Part shown: piece by piece, positions 35,265 through 43,623 of the stretch
Layout: the number at the start of each line of letters is the position of its first letter
Numbering within the stretch: the first letter of the stretch is position 1
From: Aldehydirespirator sp965261105
GTDB taxonomy: Bacteria > Actinomycetota > Acidimicrobiia > Acidimicrobiales > Aldehydirespiratoraceae
DNA: 64,000 bases
Assembly (NCBI GenBank): GCA_965261105.1
Contig: CBDHCM010000006.1
Coordinates: forward strand, 4,570,122-4,634,121
Direction of reading: 5' to 3'
The notes under the pieces: generated by a model
The model's database searches: none
The model's input: only the letters and a program-made list of their open reading frames with translations
What the model was told of the DNA's origin: nothing
Position numbers and translations under genes: made by a program

Positions 35265-36494
35265 ATGCGATCCTCCCGAATCGGCCGCGCCCTCGCCTGG
35301 GCGTTGATGCTGCTGGGCGCGGCGGTGGTCAGCGGCTGCGCAGCCGACGCCGAGCTCGACACGTTCGCGCCGCGGGGGCCTATCGCTGAGGAGCTGCACT
35401 CCCGGGCGGTGCTGCCGGTGTTCTGGATCGCGGCGGCGGTGTTCGTGGGAATCACGATCGCCATGGTCTGGCTGATCTGGCGGAACCGGGTCAAGAGCTA
35501 TGACGGCGACGACGACTGGCCCTCCCAGACCCACGGCCACGTTCCGCTGGAGATCGGCTGGACCGCGGGCTTCCTCGTGACCATGGCTGCGGTGGCCGGC
35601 ATCATGGTGTGGTCGCTTCCCACCGTGGACGCCACGGAGGTCAACACCATTGGGGTGTCCGTCGACGACCGCAGCGTCGATTGGGAGCCGACCGTGGTGG
35701 TGGTGGGCAACCAGTGGTGGTGGGAGTTCCGCTACCACTTCTCCGACCAGGTGGACCTGGCCGATCTGAGAGCGCACGGCGATGCCAAGACGCTGCCGCC
35801 CGCCGACATCGTCACATCCGGCCAGATGGTGATTCCCATCGGCGAGGAGATCGAGTTGATCGTCACCTCGCGCGATGTGATCCACTCGTTCTGGATCCCC
35901 GCCCTCAACGGCAAGCGCGACGCTGTGCCCAACAAGTTCTCGCCCTGGAAGATCGAGGCCTCCGATCCCGGCTTCTACTTCGGTCAGTGCACCGAGTTCT
36001 GTGGCCTGTCGCACTCCCGCATGAGGATGCAGGTGGTGGCGCTGAGCCCCGCCGACTTCCAGGCCTGGGTCGACCGCACCACGCAGGACGCGGCCGAGCC
36101 CGCCGATCCGGCCGCTTTGACGGGCCTGGAGGTGTTCTCCGGCATCTGCACCTCCTGCCACCTCGTCGAGGGAGTCAACGACGATGTCTACGAGGGTGCC
36201 GACCAAGCCTCCGGCGCGGCTCCGAACCTGACCCACTTCGCCGGCCGCAGCACCTTTGCCGGCGGTATCTTCAACACCTACAACGCCGACGGCTCGCTCA
36301 ACCGGGTCCAGCTCGAGGCCTGGCTGCGCAACCCGGCGGATTTGAAAGCCAACTACACGGTGCCCGGCGAGCAGTACCGCGGCATGCCCGACCTGGACCT
36401 GAGCGAGCAGCAGATCGACGACTTGGTGGCCTACCTTTCAGGGCTGGGAGAGCGGCCCGCCGACTGGATCATCGCCGCGACGCAGGTGGAATGA
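35265..36494 (+). CDS. ctaC: Cytochrome c oxidase subunit II with fused cytochrome c domain
   Basis: 409 residues, a caa3-type subunit II. A lipoprotein signal ends in VVSGC (Cys25). Two membrane helices follow, then the Cu-A domain with NQWWWEFRYHF and the ligand set C242-TEF-C246-GLSH250-SRM253. A C-terminal class I cytochrome c domain carries CTSCH (295-299) and a candidate axial Met in YRGMPDL. The haem domain lets the enzyme take electrons from a bc1 complex or soluble carriers. The ATG at 35265 is 1 nt after the upstream stop. Confidence 0.95.
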   Translation: MRSSRIGRALAWALMLLGAAVVSGCAADAELDTFAPRGPIAEELHSRAVLPVFWIAAAVFVGITIAMVWLIWRNRVKSYDGDDDWPSQTHGHVPLEIGWTAGFLVTMAAVAGIMVWSLPTVDATEVNTIGVSVDDRSVDWEPTVVVVGNQWWWEFRYHFSDQVDLADLRAHGDAKTLPPADIVTSGQMVIPIGEEIELIVTSRDVIHSFWIPALNGKRDAVPNKFSPWKIEASDPGFYFGQCTEFCGLSHSRMRMQVVALSPADFQAWVDRTTQDAAEPADPAALTGLEVFSGICTSCHLVEGVNDDVYEGADQASGAAPNLTHFAGRSTFAGGIFNTYNADGSLNRVQLEAWLRNPADLKANYTVPGEQYRGMPDLDLSEQQIDDLVAYLSGLGERPADWIIAATQVE

Positions 36495-36529
36495 CATGGC
36501 GATAGAAACCGAGGAGGTGTTGGAGCACT

Positions 36530-38512
36530 ATGGCGATCACTGAGAAGACGCCCCTCGAGATTGGCCCCGGTGACACCGCCCGCTACGCCGAGCGGCCCCT
36601 CGGCGTGTTCACCCGTCCCCAGCTGGGTCGGGGCTGGCGCGACTGGCTCAGCACCGTCGACCACAAACGCATCGGGATTCTGTACGGCGTCTCGGCCATG
36701 TTCTTCTTCGTGGTCGGCGGCGTCGAGGCGCTGCTCATCCGGCTGCAGCTCGCCGCGCCGGAGGGCTCGGTGCTCAGCGCCGACGTCTACAACCAGGTGT
36801 ACACCATGCACGGCGTCACCATGGTGTTCCTGTTCATCATGCCGCTGGCCGCGGCCTTCGCGAACTACTTCATCCCCTTGCAGATCGGCGCCCGCGATGT
36901 GGCCTTCCCCCGCCTCAACGCGCTGTCGTACTGGATCTGGCTGTCGGGCGCGATCTTCTTGAACACGTCGTGGATCGTGGGCGGCGGCGGCGCCGACTGC
37001 GGCTGGTTCTGCTACGCCTCCAACAGCGGCGTCACCTTCTCGCCCAGCCACGGTGTGGACTTCTACGCCATCGGCCTGCAGATCCTGGGCATCGCCTCGC
37101 TGGTGTCGGCGATAAACCTGATCGTCACCTGCCTCAACCTGCGGGCTCCGGGCATGACGTTGATGCGGATGCCGGTTCTCACCTGGATGCTGCTCATCAC
37201 CCAGTTCCTGCTGCTGTTCGCGCTGCCTGTGATCACCGTGGCGTTGTTCCTGCTGATGTTCGACCGGCTCTTCGGCGCCCAGTTCTTCAATCCCGACGCC
37301 GGGGCAGACCCGCTGCTGTGGCAGCACCTGTTCTGGATCTTCGGCCACCCCGAGGTGTACATCCTCATCCTGCCCGCCTTCGGGGTGGTGTCGGAGGTGA
37401 TCCCCACCTTCAGCCGCAAGCCGCTGTTCGGCTACGAGTTCATGGTGTTCTCGGGCATCGCCATCGGCTTCATGGGCTGGGGGGTGTGGGCCCACCACAT
37501 GTTCGTGTCGGGGATCGGACCCATCTCGGTGGCCGCCTTCTCCCTGTCGACGATGTTCATCGCGGTGCCGACGGGGGTGAAGGTCCTCAACTGGCTGGCC
37601 ACGATGTGGGGCGGGAAGCTGCGCTTCACGGTGGCCATGAAGTTCGCGGTGGCCACGGTGGCCATGTTCACCATCGGCGGCCTGTCCGGCGTGACCCACT
37701 CGGTGGCGCCGGCCGACACCCAGCAGACCGACACCTACTACATCGTGGCCCACTTCCACTACGTGATCTTCGGCGGCGCCGTGCTGGGCCTGTTCGCCGG
37801 CCTCTACTTCTGGTGGCCCAAGGTGTGGGGCCACTTCCTCAACGAGCGGCTGGGGAACTGGCACTTCTGGATCATGCTGGTGGGCTTCAACCTCACCTTC
37901 GGTCCGATGCACATCCTGGGCCTGCAGGGGATGTCGCGCCGCATCGACACCTACGCGAGGGGCTACGGGTTCGAGTTCTGGAACATGGCGGCCACCGTCG
38001 GCTCGCTGCTGATTGCTCTGAGCGTGCTGATCTTCATGTGGAACGTGGTGAAGTCCAAGCGGGACGCCCCCCACCTGCCTGCGCCGGGCCCCGACCCCTG
38101 GGACGCCCGCAGCCTGGAATGGTCGATTCCGTCGCCGGTGCCCGCCCACAACTTCGACACGGTGCCCCAAGTGCACGGCCGCGACGACTGGTGGCACCGC
38201 AAGTACGCCGAGAACGACGAGGGCAAGGTGGTGCGGGTCGCCACCACCGAGGAGGCCGCGCAGACCGGCGAGGCCACCGACGTGCACCTGCCGTCACCGT
38301 CGTTCTGGCCGCTGGCGGTGGCGCTCGGGCTGCCCCTCATCGGCTACGGCCTGATCTTCAACCTCTGGTTGGCGCTGATCGGCGCCCTTCTGACGATCAG
38401 CTCCCTCTACGCATGGGCGCTGGAGCCGGTGGACGACCCCGACGCCGCCCACGACCACCCCGACGAAGACCATGACGGCGGCGGCGCCGAAGCCGGCGGA
38501 GCAGAGCAATGA
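36530..38512 (+). CDS. ctaD: Cytochrome c oxidase subunit I (catalytic)
   Basis: 660 residues. All haem and copper ligands are present: His94 (MHG) and His410 for haem a, His408 for haem a3, and His273, His322 and His323 for Cu-B, with the GHPEVY cross-linked tyrosine motif. It reduces oxygen and pumps protons. The C-terminal ~100 residues extend beyond a minimal subunit I and carry two more helices and a His/Asp-rich tail. AGGAGGTG lies upstream of the ATG at 36530. The stop overlaps the ctaE ATG (ATGA). Confidence 0.97.
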   Translation: MAITEKTPLEIGPGDTARYAERPLGVFTRPQLGRGWRDWLSTVDHKRIGILYGVSAMFFFVVGGVEALLIRLQLAAPEGSVLSADVYNQVYTMHGVTMVFLFIMPLAAAFANYFIPLQIGARDVAFPRLNALSYWIWLSGAIFLNTSWIVGGGGADCGWFCYASNSGVTFSPSHGVDFYAIGLQILGIASLVSAINLIVTCLNLRAPGMTLMRMPVLTWMLLITQFLLLFALPVITVALFLLMFDRLFGAQFFNPDAGADPLLWQHLFWIFGHPEVYILILPAFGVVSEVIPTFSRKPLFGYEFMVFSGIAIGFMGWGVWAHHMFVSGIGPISVAAFSLSTMFIAVPTGVKVLNWLATMWGGKLRFTVAMKFAVATVAMFTIGGLSGVTHSVAPADTQQTDTYYIVAHFHYVIFGGAVLGLFAGLYFWWPKVWGHFLNERLGNWHFWIMLVGFNLTFGPMHILGLQGMSRRIDTYARGYGFEFWNMAATVGSLLIALSVLIFMWNVVKSKRDAPHLPAPGPDPWDARSLEWSIPSPVPAHNFDTVPQVHGRDDWWHRKYAENDEGKVVRVATTEEAAQTGEATDVHLPSPSFWPLAVALGLPLIGYGLIFNLWLALIGALLTISSLYAWALEPVDDPDAAHDHPDEDHDGGGAEAGGAEQ

Positions 38513-39141
38513 GCGCGGAACCGGAAGTCGCCGATCCGGGCCACGCAGTCGCCGACCACGGCCACGATCCCCACGCCACCACCACCGGCCTGTCGCACAC
38601 CAAGCTGGCCATGTGGGTGTTCCTGGGCTCGGAGTGCCTGCTGTTCGGCGGGCTGATCTCCACCTACCTGCTCTACAAGACCCGCGGCAACGGGCGCACG
38701 CTGCCCACCGACGTGTTCGACATCCCGTTCACCTCGGTGAGCTCGTTCGTGCTGCTGATGAGCTCGCTCACGATGGTGCTGGCCCTCTCCGCGGTGTCCC
38801 GGGGCGAGGACGAGGCGGGCCGCACCTGGCTGCTGGCCACGGCCCTGCTCGGCGCGGTGTTCATCGGCGGGCAGGTGTACGAGTTCACCAGCTTCGTGCG
38901 TGAGGGCGTGGCCTTCACCACCAACCCGGCGAGCAGCGCCTTCTTCACCCTGACCGGCTTCCATGGCGTGCACGTGAGCCTTGGCATCGTGATGCTGATG
39001 TCGCTGTTCGTGGCGTCGGTGAAGGGCAAGCTCACCCAGCGCAACGCCGAGACGGTGGAGATCGTGGGCCTCTACTGGCACTTCGTGGACATCGTGTGGA
39101 TCTTCATCTTCACCGTCATCTACCTGATCCCGGCCGACTGA
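38509..39141 (+). CDS. ctaE: Cytochrome c oxidase subunit III
   Basis: 210 residues, five to six helices. Conserved segments are KLAMWVFLGSECLLFGGLIS, TGFHGVHVSLGI and the final YWHFVDIVWIFIFTVIYL. The start overlaps the ctaD stop. The His-rich N-terminus (HAVADHGHDPH) precedes the first helix. Confidence 0.95.
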   Translation: MSAEPEVADPGHAVADHGHDPHATTTGLSHTKLAMWVFLGSECLLFGGLISTYLLYKTRGNGRTLPTDVFDIPFTSVSSFVLLMSSLTMVLALSAVSRGEDEAGRTWLLATALLGAVFIGGQVYEFTSFVREGVAFTTNPASSAFFTLTGFHGVHVSLGIVMLMSLFVASVKGKLTQRNAETVEIVGLYWHFVDIVWIFIFTVIYLIPAD

Positions 39142-39215
39142 TCCCATGAGCGACATTGCTCCCATGAGCGACCCCCTCCCATGAGCGACATTGCTCCCAT
39201 GAGCGACCCCCTCCC
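39142..39215 (+). repeat. Tandemly duplicated start-codon junction before ctaF
   Basis: Two 35-bp units (39142-39176, 39177-39211) each contain TCCCATGAGCGAC twice, and a fifth copy forms the true ctaF start at 39216. Two 12-codon mini-ORFs (MSDIAPMSDPLP) result: 39146-39184 ends in the ATGA where the next begins (39181-39219), and that one ends in the ATGA of ctaF. Confidence 0.9.
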
Positions 39216-39578
39216 ATGAGCGACACCGCCACCTCCGAGCGCTTCGAGCCCGCCGCCGACGAGCACCACGACGACGAGGGCCACGACGACGAGGGCCACT
39301 GCCATCCCTCGGACTGGGCCTACGTCAAGATCGCCGTCGTGCTGGCCGCGATCACCGCGGTGGAGGTGTTCACCTACTTCCGGACGGTTCTCGACTGGGG
39401 CGCGTTCCTGGTGCCGTCGCTCATCTTCATGATGATCGTCAAGTTCTATTTGGTGGCCACCTGGTTCATGCACCTGCGCTTCGACAGCAAGCTGTTCGGC
39501 CGCATGTTCACCGCCGGGCTCACCCTGGCCGTGGGCGTGTACGTGATCACCCTGGCCGCTTTCGAGTTCTGGTTCTAG
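39216..39578 (+). CDS. ctaF: Cytochrome c oxidase subunit IV (caa3-type, CtaF/COX4_pro)
   Basis: 120 residues with three membrane helices. A His/Asp/Glu-rich N-terminus (DEHHDDEGHDDEGHCH) may bind metal. The core AITAVEVFTYF ... MIVKFYLVATWFMHLRFDSK is diagnostic of small bacterial subunit IV proteins. It follows ctaE through the mini-ORF ladder. The ATG at 39216 begins MSDTATSERF. Confidence 0.9.
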   Translation: MSDTATSERFEPAADEHHDDEGHDDEGHCHPSDWAYVKIAVVLAAITAVEVFTYFRTVLDWGAFLVPSLIFMMIVKFYLVATWFMHLRFDSKLFGRMFTAGLTLAVGVYVITLAAFEFWF

Positions 39579-39680
39579 AGGCCGAGCGGGTAGGCAGTAC
39601 GTCATGAGGGGTTCACGAGGCGCACCGCGAGGCCGTGGCCCGAGCGGCCCGTGAGCGCAGCGAACAAGAGCGGGAAACAC
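39578..39680 (+). repeat. Dispersed SEAVARAARERSEQERE element, copy 4 (ctaF-ctaG)
   Basis: The leader GAGGCCGAGCGG begins inside the ctaF stop codon region; the core spans 39627-39674 and continues GAAACACAACGTCGCACCGCGAGG, as in copies 2 and 5. The encoded frame (AVARAARERSEQERETQ) does not stop but reads into the next gene, the cytochrome oxidase assembly protein. Confidence 0.88.
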
Positions 39681-39730
39681 AACGTCGCACCGCGAGGCTG
39701 CGTCACTTGGCCGCGGGGTTTCTAGGGACC

Positions 39731-40636
39731 ATGGGCGCACTGGCCGCGACCGACGCCTGGCGCTTCCAGTTCCATCCCGAGGTGTGGCTGCTGGTGGCCG
39801 CCGTGATCGGCCTGGGCGTCTACGTGGTGCGGGTGGTGGCTCCGGTTGCTGTTGCGCCGGGTGTCGTCGCGATCACGCGGCGCCAGCGGCTGTGTTTCGT
39901 GGCGGGGACAGTCCTGCTGTGGGTGTCGGCGGACTGGCCCGTGCACGACATAGCCGAGGAGTACCTGTACTCGGTGCACATGGTGCAGCACCTGCTCATC
40001 AGTTTCGTGATTCCGCCGCTGCTGCTGATGGCCGTGCCCGAGTGGCTGGCCCGCCTCATCGTGGTCGACGGCTCACGCTCGGCCCGGGTGATCCGCCGCC
40101 TGGTGCATCCGCTGGTGGCCGGTGTTGTCTTCAACGCCCTGCAGGGCCTGGTGCACTGGAACGCGCTGGTGGAGCTGTCGGTGCGCAGCGGCCCCTTCCA
40201 CTACGCCGCGCACCTGCTGATATTCGCCAGCGCTCTGGCCATGTGGACACCGGTGGTCGGGCCGTTGCAGGAGTTGCAGCTCTCTGAGCCCGCCAAGATG
40301 GTCTACCTGTTCGCCATGTCGATCGTGCCGACTGTGCCAGCTGCCTGGCTGACCTTCGCTGAGGGCTCGGTGTATCCGGTCTACGACCATGCCCAGCGCC
40401 TGTGGGGCATCTCGGTGACCGCCGACCAGCAGGCCGCCGGCGCGGTGATGAAGGTGCTGGGCGGCTTCTACATCTGGTCCCTGATCGGCGTCAGGTTCTT
40501 CCGCTACTCGGCCGCTCAGCGCCGCACCGACGCCGAGGACCGTCGCCGGCGGTTCAAGGCCAACACCCTCACCTCAGCCGATGTCGAGGCCGAGTTCGAG
40601 CGCCTCGGCCCCCCACCCTCTGAGCCCAGCCTCTGA
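39731..40636 (+). CDS. ctaG: Cytochrome c oxidase assembly protein, CtaG (Caa3_CtaG) family
   Basis: About 301 residues from ATG 39731, with six to seven membrane helices. Family segments include FHPEVWLLVAAV, LYSVHMVQHLLISFVIPPLL, and the conserved histidines of GLVHWN and FHYAAHLLIF. Caa3_CtaG proteins are needed for copper insertion into caa3 oxidase. The same frame is open back to GTG 39635, where the repeat element would add about 32 charged residues. ATG 39731 is preferred because family similarity starts there and AGGG precedes it. Last gene of the oxidase cluster. Confidence 0.85.
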   Translation: MGALAATDAWRFQFHPEVWLLVAAVIGLGVYVVRVVAPVAVAPGVVAITRRQRLCFVAGTVLLWVSADWPVHDIAEEYLYSVHMVQHLLISFVIPPLLLMAVPEWLARLIVVDGSRSARVIRRLVHPLVAGVVFNALQGLVHWNALVELSVRSGPFHYAAHLLIFASALAMWTPVVGPLQELQLSEPAKMVYLFAMSIVPTVPAAWLTFAEGSVYPVYDHAQRLWGISVTADQQAAGAVMKVLGGFYIWSLIGVRFFRYSAAQRRTDAEDRRRRFKANTLTSADVEAEFERLGPPPSEPSL

Positions 40637-40661
40637 GCCCCGAGCAGCGCCCTGAACAGCT

Positions 40662-40682
40662 AGCCCACCCGTTGTGGGTGCT
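40662..40682. terminator. Hairpin after the oxidase cluster
   Basis: CCCACCC-GTTG-TGGGTG forms a short G+C stem 25 bp after the ctaG stop. No clear T-tract follows, so termination is probable only by position. Confidence 0.4.
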
Positions 40683-40725
40683 CCAAGCATTTGACGTGTC
40701 ACGACTGAATTGTTAGATCGGGTTG

Positions 40726-41670
40726 ATGTCGGCGAATCACCGCACTCTTGACGACGTCGACTTGGCGATCATCCACGAGCTTGTTGCGAGGCCTCGCTGC
40801 AGCTATTCGGACCTGGCCGAGTCGGTGGGCCTGTCGGCGGGGGCGACAAAGGCGCGAATACAGCAGCTACGGGAGTCGCAGTGCGTCAGGATCGCGGGGC
40901 GCGTGGATCCGACGATTCTGGGCCACGGCCTGTTCGCCTTCGCCTTCGTCGAAGTTCGCGGAAGCGCGCTGGAGGCGGCGCAATCCTTGGGCGAGCGATA
41001 CGAGGCGGCGTTCGTTGTGGTCGTGGGGGGCAATGCGAGCCTGATCGTGGAGTTCAGGTGCCGAGACTGGCGCCATCTGGCCGACACCATGGCCGACGTT
41101 AGGAACGAACCCAGATTCACGCATGCCAGGGTCGCGATGCTCCGGTCGTACTGCAAGCTTGACTGGTCGTCGATTCACAGCGGCGGAGTCGTCATGAACG
41201 CAGACAAGGCGCGGCCGGAGTACGCCGTCGATGCGATCGACATGGACATTCTTGAGGCGCTGGCTGCGGACGGTCGGGCCGCCTATGCCGACATCGCCCG
41301 CCGGGTGGCAGTCTCGCAAGGAACGGCGCGCCAGCGGGTGAGACACTTGGAAGCGACGGGAGTCGTGACGGTGCAGACGGTCATCAGCCCGGGAATCCTG
41401 GGACTGGCGGGCTATTCGGCTGTCGGCATCAGTGTCGACGGCCTAGCCGAAGCCGTCGCGGAGGAGGCAGCCCGGCTCGACCCGGTCGCGCTAGTCGCGA
41501 CTGTCTTCGGCGCCTTCGACGTCGTCGCCGAGATCGGATACCGCGATCTGGGCCACCTCGTCGAGACGCTGGACTCGCTGCGGTCCATCCCCGGCGTGAA
41601 GCGCCTCGAATCGTTCCCCTACCTGATCGAGGTCAAGGAGTCGATGGAGGCCGGCCTGTGGAACTCATAG
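40726..41670 (+). CDS. Lrp/AsnC-family regulator with two tandem modules
   Basis: 314 residues made of two complete Lrp/AsnC units: HTH (VDLAIIHELVARPRCSYSDL ... LSAGATKARIQQL) plus RAM-like domain, then a second HTH (IDMDILEALAADGRAAYADI ... VSQGTARQRVRHLE) plus RAM domain. Double-length members occur in actinobacteria and probably act as internal pseudo-dimers that sense amino acids. ATG 40726 follows a TTG in the same frame. The final residues (ESFPYLIEVKESMEAGLWNS) are repeated at 42.5 kb, beyond an accessory insert. Confidence 0.9.
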   Translation: MSANHRTLDDVDLAIIHELVARPRCSYSDLAESVGLSAGATKARIQQLRESQCVRIAGRVDPTILGHGLFAFAFVEVRGSALEAAQSLGERYEAAFVVVVGGNASLIVEFRCRDWRHLADTMADVRNEPRFTHARVAMLRSYCKLDWSSIHSGGVVMNADKARPEYAVDAIDMDILEALAADGRAAYADIARRVAVSQGTARQRVRHLEATGVVTVQTVISPGILGLAGYSAVGISVDGLAEAVAEEAARLDPVALVATVFGAFDVVAEIGYRDLGHLVETLDSLRSIPGVKRLESFPYLIEVKESMEAGLWNS

Positions 41671-41811
41671 AGCAGGAAATCAGAAAACTGAAGTGCTATG
41701 GACTCTCGACAGCAATTGCGTCCGCCTAAATCGTACTATGTTACGGGATCGTTATCGACATCAATCATCGGACGGCGATTCAGCGACTACGACTCTCACA
41801 CGGGATTGCGG

Positions 41812-42078
41812 GTGACAATTCGACGCAAGATCTTCAAAGGATGGGCGCTGCTTCTATTGGCGACCATCCTTTGTGGTTCATGTGTTGATGCCAGTTCGGA
41901 ACATGAATCAAGTTTGGAATCAAATCAACCGGATCCTGCGGTAGACGCCCAACATCTTCAACAGATTATTCGAGATAGTGTTGCTCAGTTCAATGATGCC
42001 GAGGAAGCCTTCACAGCCTGCCTCCGAATCGCCGGATTTGATTATACTCCAAGAGTTACTCGCGTTGATGTGTTTTGA
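41812..42078 (+). pseudogene. Lipoprotein gene truncated next to an ISL3 relic
   Basis: From GTG 41812 the frame encodes a lipoprotein signal (WALLLLATILCGSC) and about 60 further residues, ending shortly after FTACLRIAGFDYTPR. That motif matches the first conserved Cys block of the two longer lipoproteins in this window (FIAACMRQQGFEYYP and LIGQCMAGEGFEYIP). The rest of the gene is missing and the transposase relic starts within about 15 bp. The frame is also open to ATG 41698. G+C is low. The start choice is uncertain. Confidence 0.55.
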
Positions 42079-42091
42079 GCCTTCGCGGAAA

Positions 42092-42493
42092 CGTGGGGAG
42101 CGGGGTGGTTGAGGGTCCCTGAGCGGGGGTCGGGGCCCTGCTGGAATCGGTGATTGACATCATCAACGATCCAGGAGGGCCCCGATGGCTTGCGATGCTA
42201 TGTCGGTGCGGTTGCACCTGCCGCAGATCCGTGTGCTGGGGGTGCTCACAGACACTGCGGGTGAGTTTGTGGTGGAGGTCGAGTCCACGTTGCGGAGCCT
42301 GCGCTGCCCGCAGTGCGGGTTCAAGTGCCACCGCGCCGGCCGACCCTCCAACGGCCGAATCGAGGGCACAAACAACCTGCTCCAAGTGCTGCGGCGCACC
42401 GCCCACGGCTTCACCAACCCGCGCAACTTCGAAGCCCGCGGCATCCTGACAACATGACCCGCCAACCGGTGCCGGCAACCCTCAATCCCACGA
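42092..42493 (+). mobile_element. Internally deleted ISL3-family insertion sequence
   Basis: About 400 bp. It holds one small frame (42185-42457, 90 codons, AGGAGG upstream) that joins the N-terminal zinc-ribbon of an ISL3 transposase (LRCPQCGFKCHRA) directly to its C-terminal end (NGRIEGTNNLLQVLRRTAHG, then FTNPRNFEARG). The DDE catalytic domain, roughly 300 residues, is absent. Imperfect inverted ends are visible: CGTGGGG ... TTGAGGGT at the left (42092-42116) and ACCCTCAA ... CCCACG at the right (42478-42493). It is non-autonomous. Confidence 0.7.
42185..42457 (+). pseudogene. ISL3 transposase, N- and C-terminal ends fused
   Basis: 90 codons from ATG 42185. Residues ~1-50 carry the CPQCGFKCHR zinc-ribbon typical of ISL3 transposases; residues ~55-90 carry the C-terminal NGRIEGTNNLLQ block. 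The join is in frame. All catalytic acidic residues of the DDE domain are missing, so it cannot transpose, although it might still bind the element ends. Confidence 0.7.
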
Positions 42494-42510
42494 ATACGCG
42501 CAGGGCCCAA

Positions 42511-42579
42511 ATCGAGTCGTTCCCCTACCTGCTGGAGGTGAAGGAATCGATGGAAGCAGGTCTGTGGCAGTCAAAATAG
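42511..42579 (+). pseudogene. Second copy of the Lrp regulator 3' end
   Basis: The frame ESFPYLLEVKESMEAGLWQS plus Lys and a stop repeats the last residues of the Lrp gene (ESFPYLIEVKESMEAGLWNS) with about 80% DNA identity. No HTH or start codon precedes it. It marks the far edge of the segment inserted after the Lrp gene (41671-42510). Confidence 0.75.
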
Positions 42580-42605
42580 CAGCAGCGTCCGACGGCGGAG
42601 AGCTA

Positions 42606-42641
42606 ACATCCTAGCCCTGATCGTTCACAGGGCTAGGATGT
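42606..42641. terminator. Perfect 14-bp inverted repeat at the lipoprotein 3' end
   Basis: ACATCCTAGCCCTG pairs perfectly with CAGGGCTAGGATGT around an 8-nt loop. The stop codon of the minus-strand lipoprotein gene lies in the loop. A terminator for that gene is the simplest reading, but there is no T-tract and a protein-binding palindrome is possible. Confidence 0.5.
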
Positions 42642-43623
42642 ATGATGTCGGCTCCACCCGATAAGGAGTGGATTCTTCTACTAGAGAGACTTCGTAGTGC
42701 GATGATATCTCTAGCAGCTCATCCTCAATGGTCGACCAGCACTCTTGCGTCGCTGTAGCGATGCGAATCTCTCGAGTTGTGAAGTCTGAGAGCAGATTTC
42801 GCGATTTAGAATTCAGGAGCGAACCAAGATCCTGTGCCTTCCCTACCGGCGACTTGGCGGGTTCAAATTCTACAATCACCGCATCGAATTCTGAAATCAA
42901 CTTGTTGATAGCGTCATCCTTGGAAGTAAAGCCAGAATAGCCAAGTGCTGACATGCACTGAGACCAACTGGCCTCAAGTTGTTGCACGCGCGGATCGGCG
43001 AGTAGAAGATCGTTGAAGCGAGCAGAATTATACAATAGCCAATCCAGAGAGTCAAACCACTTGGGCTGTTCAACAACTGCGATTGCTTCGCCCCTGCATC
43101 CGCCGATCTTTTCGATTCTGGAGCTAGGAGGCTCGAGCGCCGTCGGTCCCTCCAGAGCTTGCCAGTACAAGTCTAGTTCTGGAGGCGATAAACTGCGGAG
43201 ATAATGATCCTGAGAGTTGGTGTTCGCTCTACCTAATCGACTCGCAATGTATCCTCGTGCGATTCCAAAGCCGAACTCTTCTGCATACTCTTGTGCGCTT
43301 AGCTCCAACCCAAGTGCTTCAATGCGCTCAACACCGGTCGCGACATCTGGATAGTACTCGAATCCCTGCTGCCGCATACATGCCGCAATGAAGTCGTCGA
43401 CGCGAATCTCGTATGTAGCCACAATCTCGACTTCGGATGCAACCGACGATGGAAGACCACCTGCCTCTCGGAGCACATCTCCGATTTTGCTACTCGTCTT
43501 GGAATCTTGCGGTACTTGATCATTAGCACACGCAGTTAGACCACTTACAAGGAGCAATATGAGGATGGACCTGGGTACGGCGGTAAGTCTTGACCAAACG
43601 AGGTTCGTATTAAATGGTCTCAC
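42625..43623 (-). CDS. Putative lipoprotein, four-cysteine family
   Basis: 332 residues. The N-terminus has a hydrophobic segment ending in the lipobox LTAC. Conserved blocks shared with the lipoprotein at 45.4 kb are FIAACMRQQGFEYYP, an FGFGI stretch, a GGCRGEA block, DPRVQQLEASWSQCMSALGY and ATQECWSTIEDE, giving four matching cysteines outside the signal. No annotated family is recognised. GTG start. G+C is much lower than the 45-kb relative, so it was probably acquired separately. A 26-codon signal-like frame lies immediately upstream. Confidence 0.7.
   Translation of the reverse strand: MRPFNTNLVWSRLTAVPRSILILLLVSGLTACANDQVPQDSKTSSKIGDVLREAGGLPSSVASEVEIVATYEIRVDDFIAACMRQQGFEYYPDVATGVERIEALGLELSAQEYAEEFGFGIARGYIASRLGRANTNSQDHYLRSLSPPELDLYWQALEGPTALEPPSSRIEKIGGCRGEAIAVVEQPKWFDSLDWLLYNSARFNDLLLADPRVQQLEASWSQCMSALGYSGFTSKDDAINKLISEFDAVIVEFEPAKSPVGKAQDLGSLLNSKSRNLLSDFTTREIRIATATQECWSTIEDELLEISSHYEVSLVEESTPYRVEPTSYILAL

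Noticed and set aside
36431..38287. Long minus-strand frame opposite ctaD
   Set aside because: Its composition (His, Gly, Arg, Gln) is what the antisense of a membrane protein in high-GC DNA gives, while ctaD on the plus strand is unambiguous.
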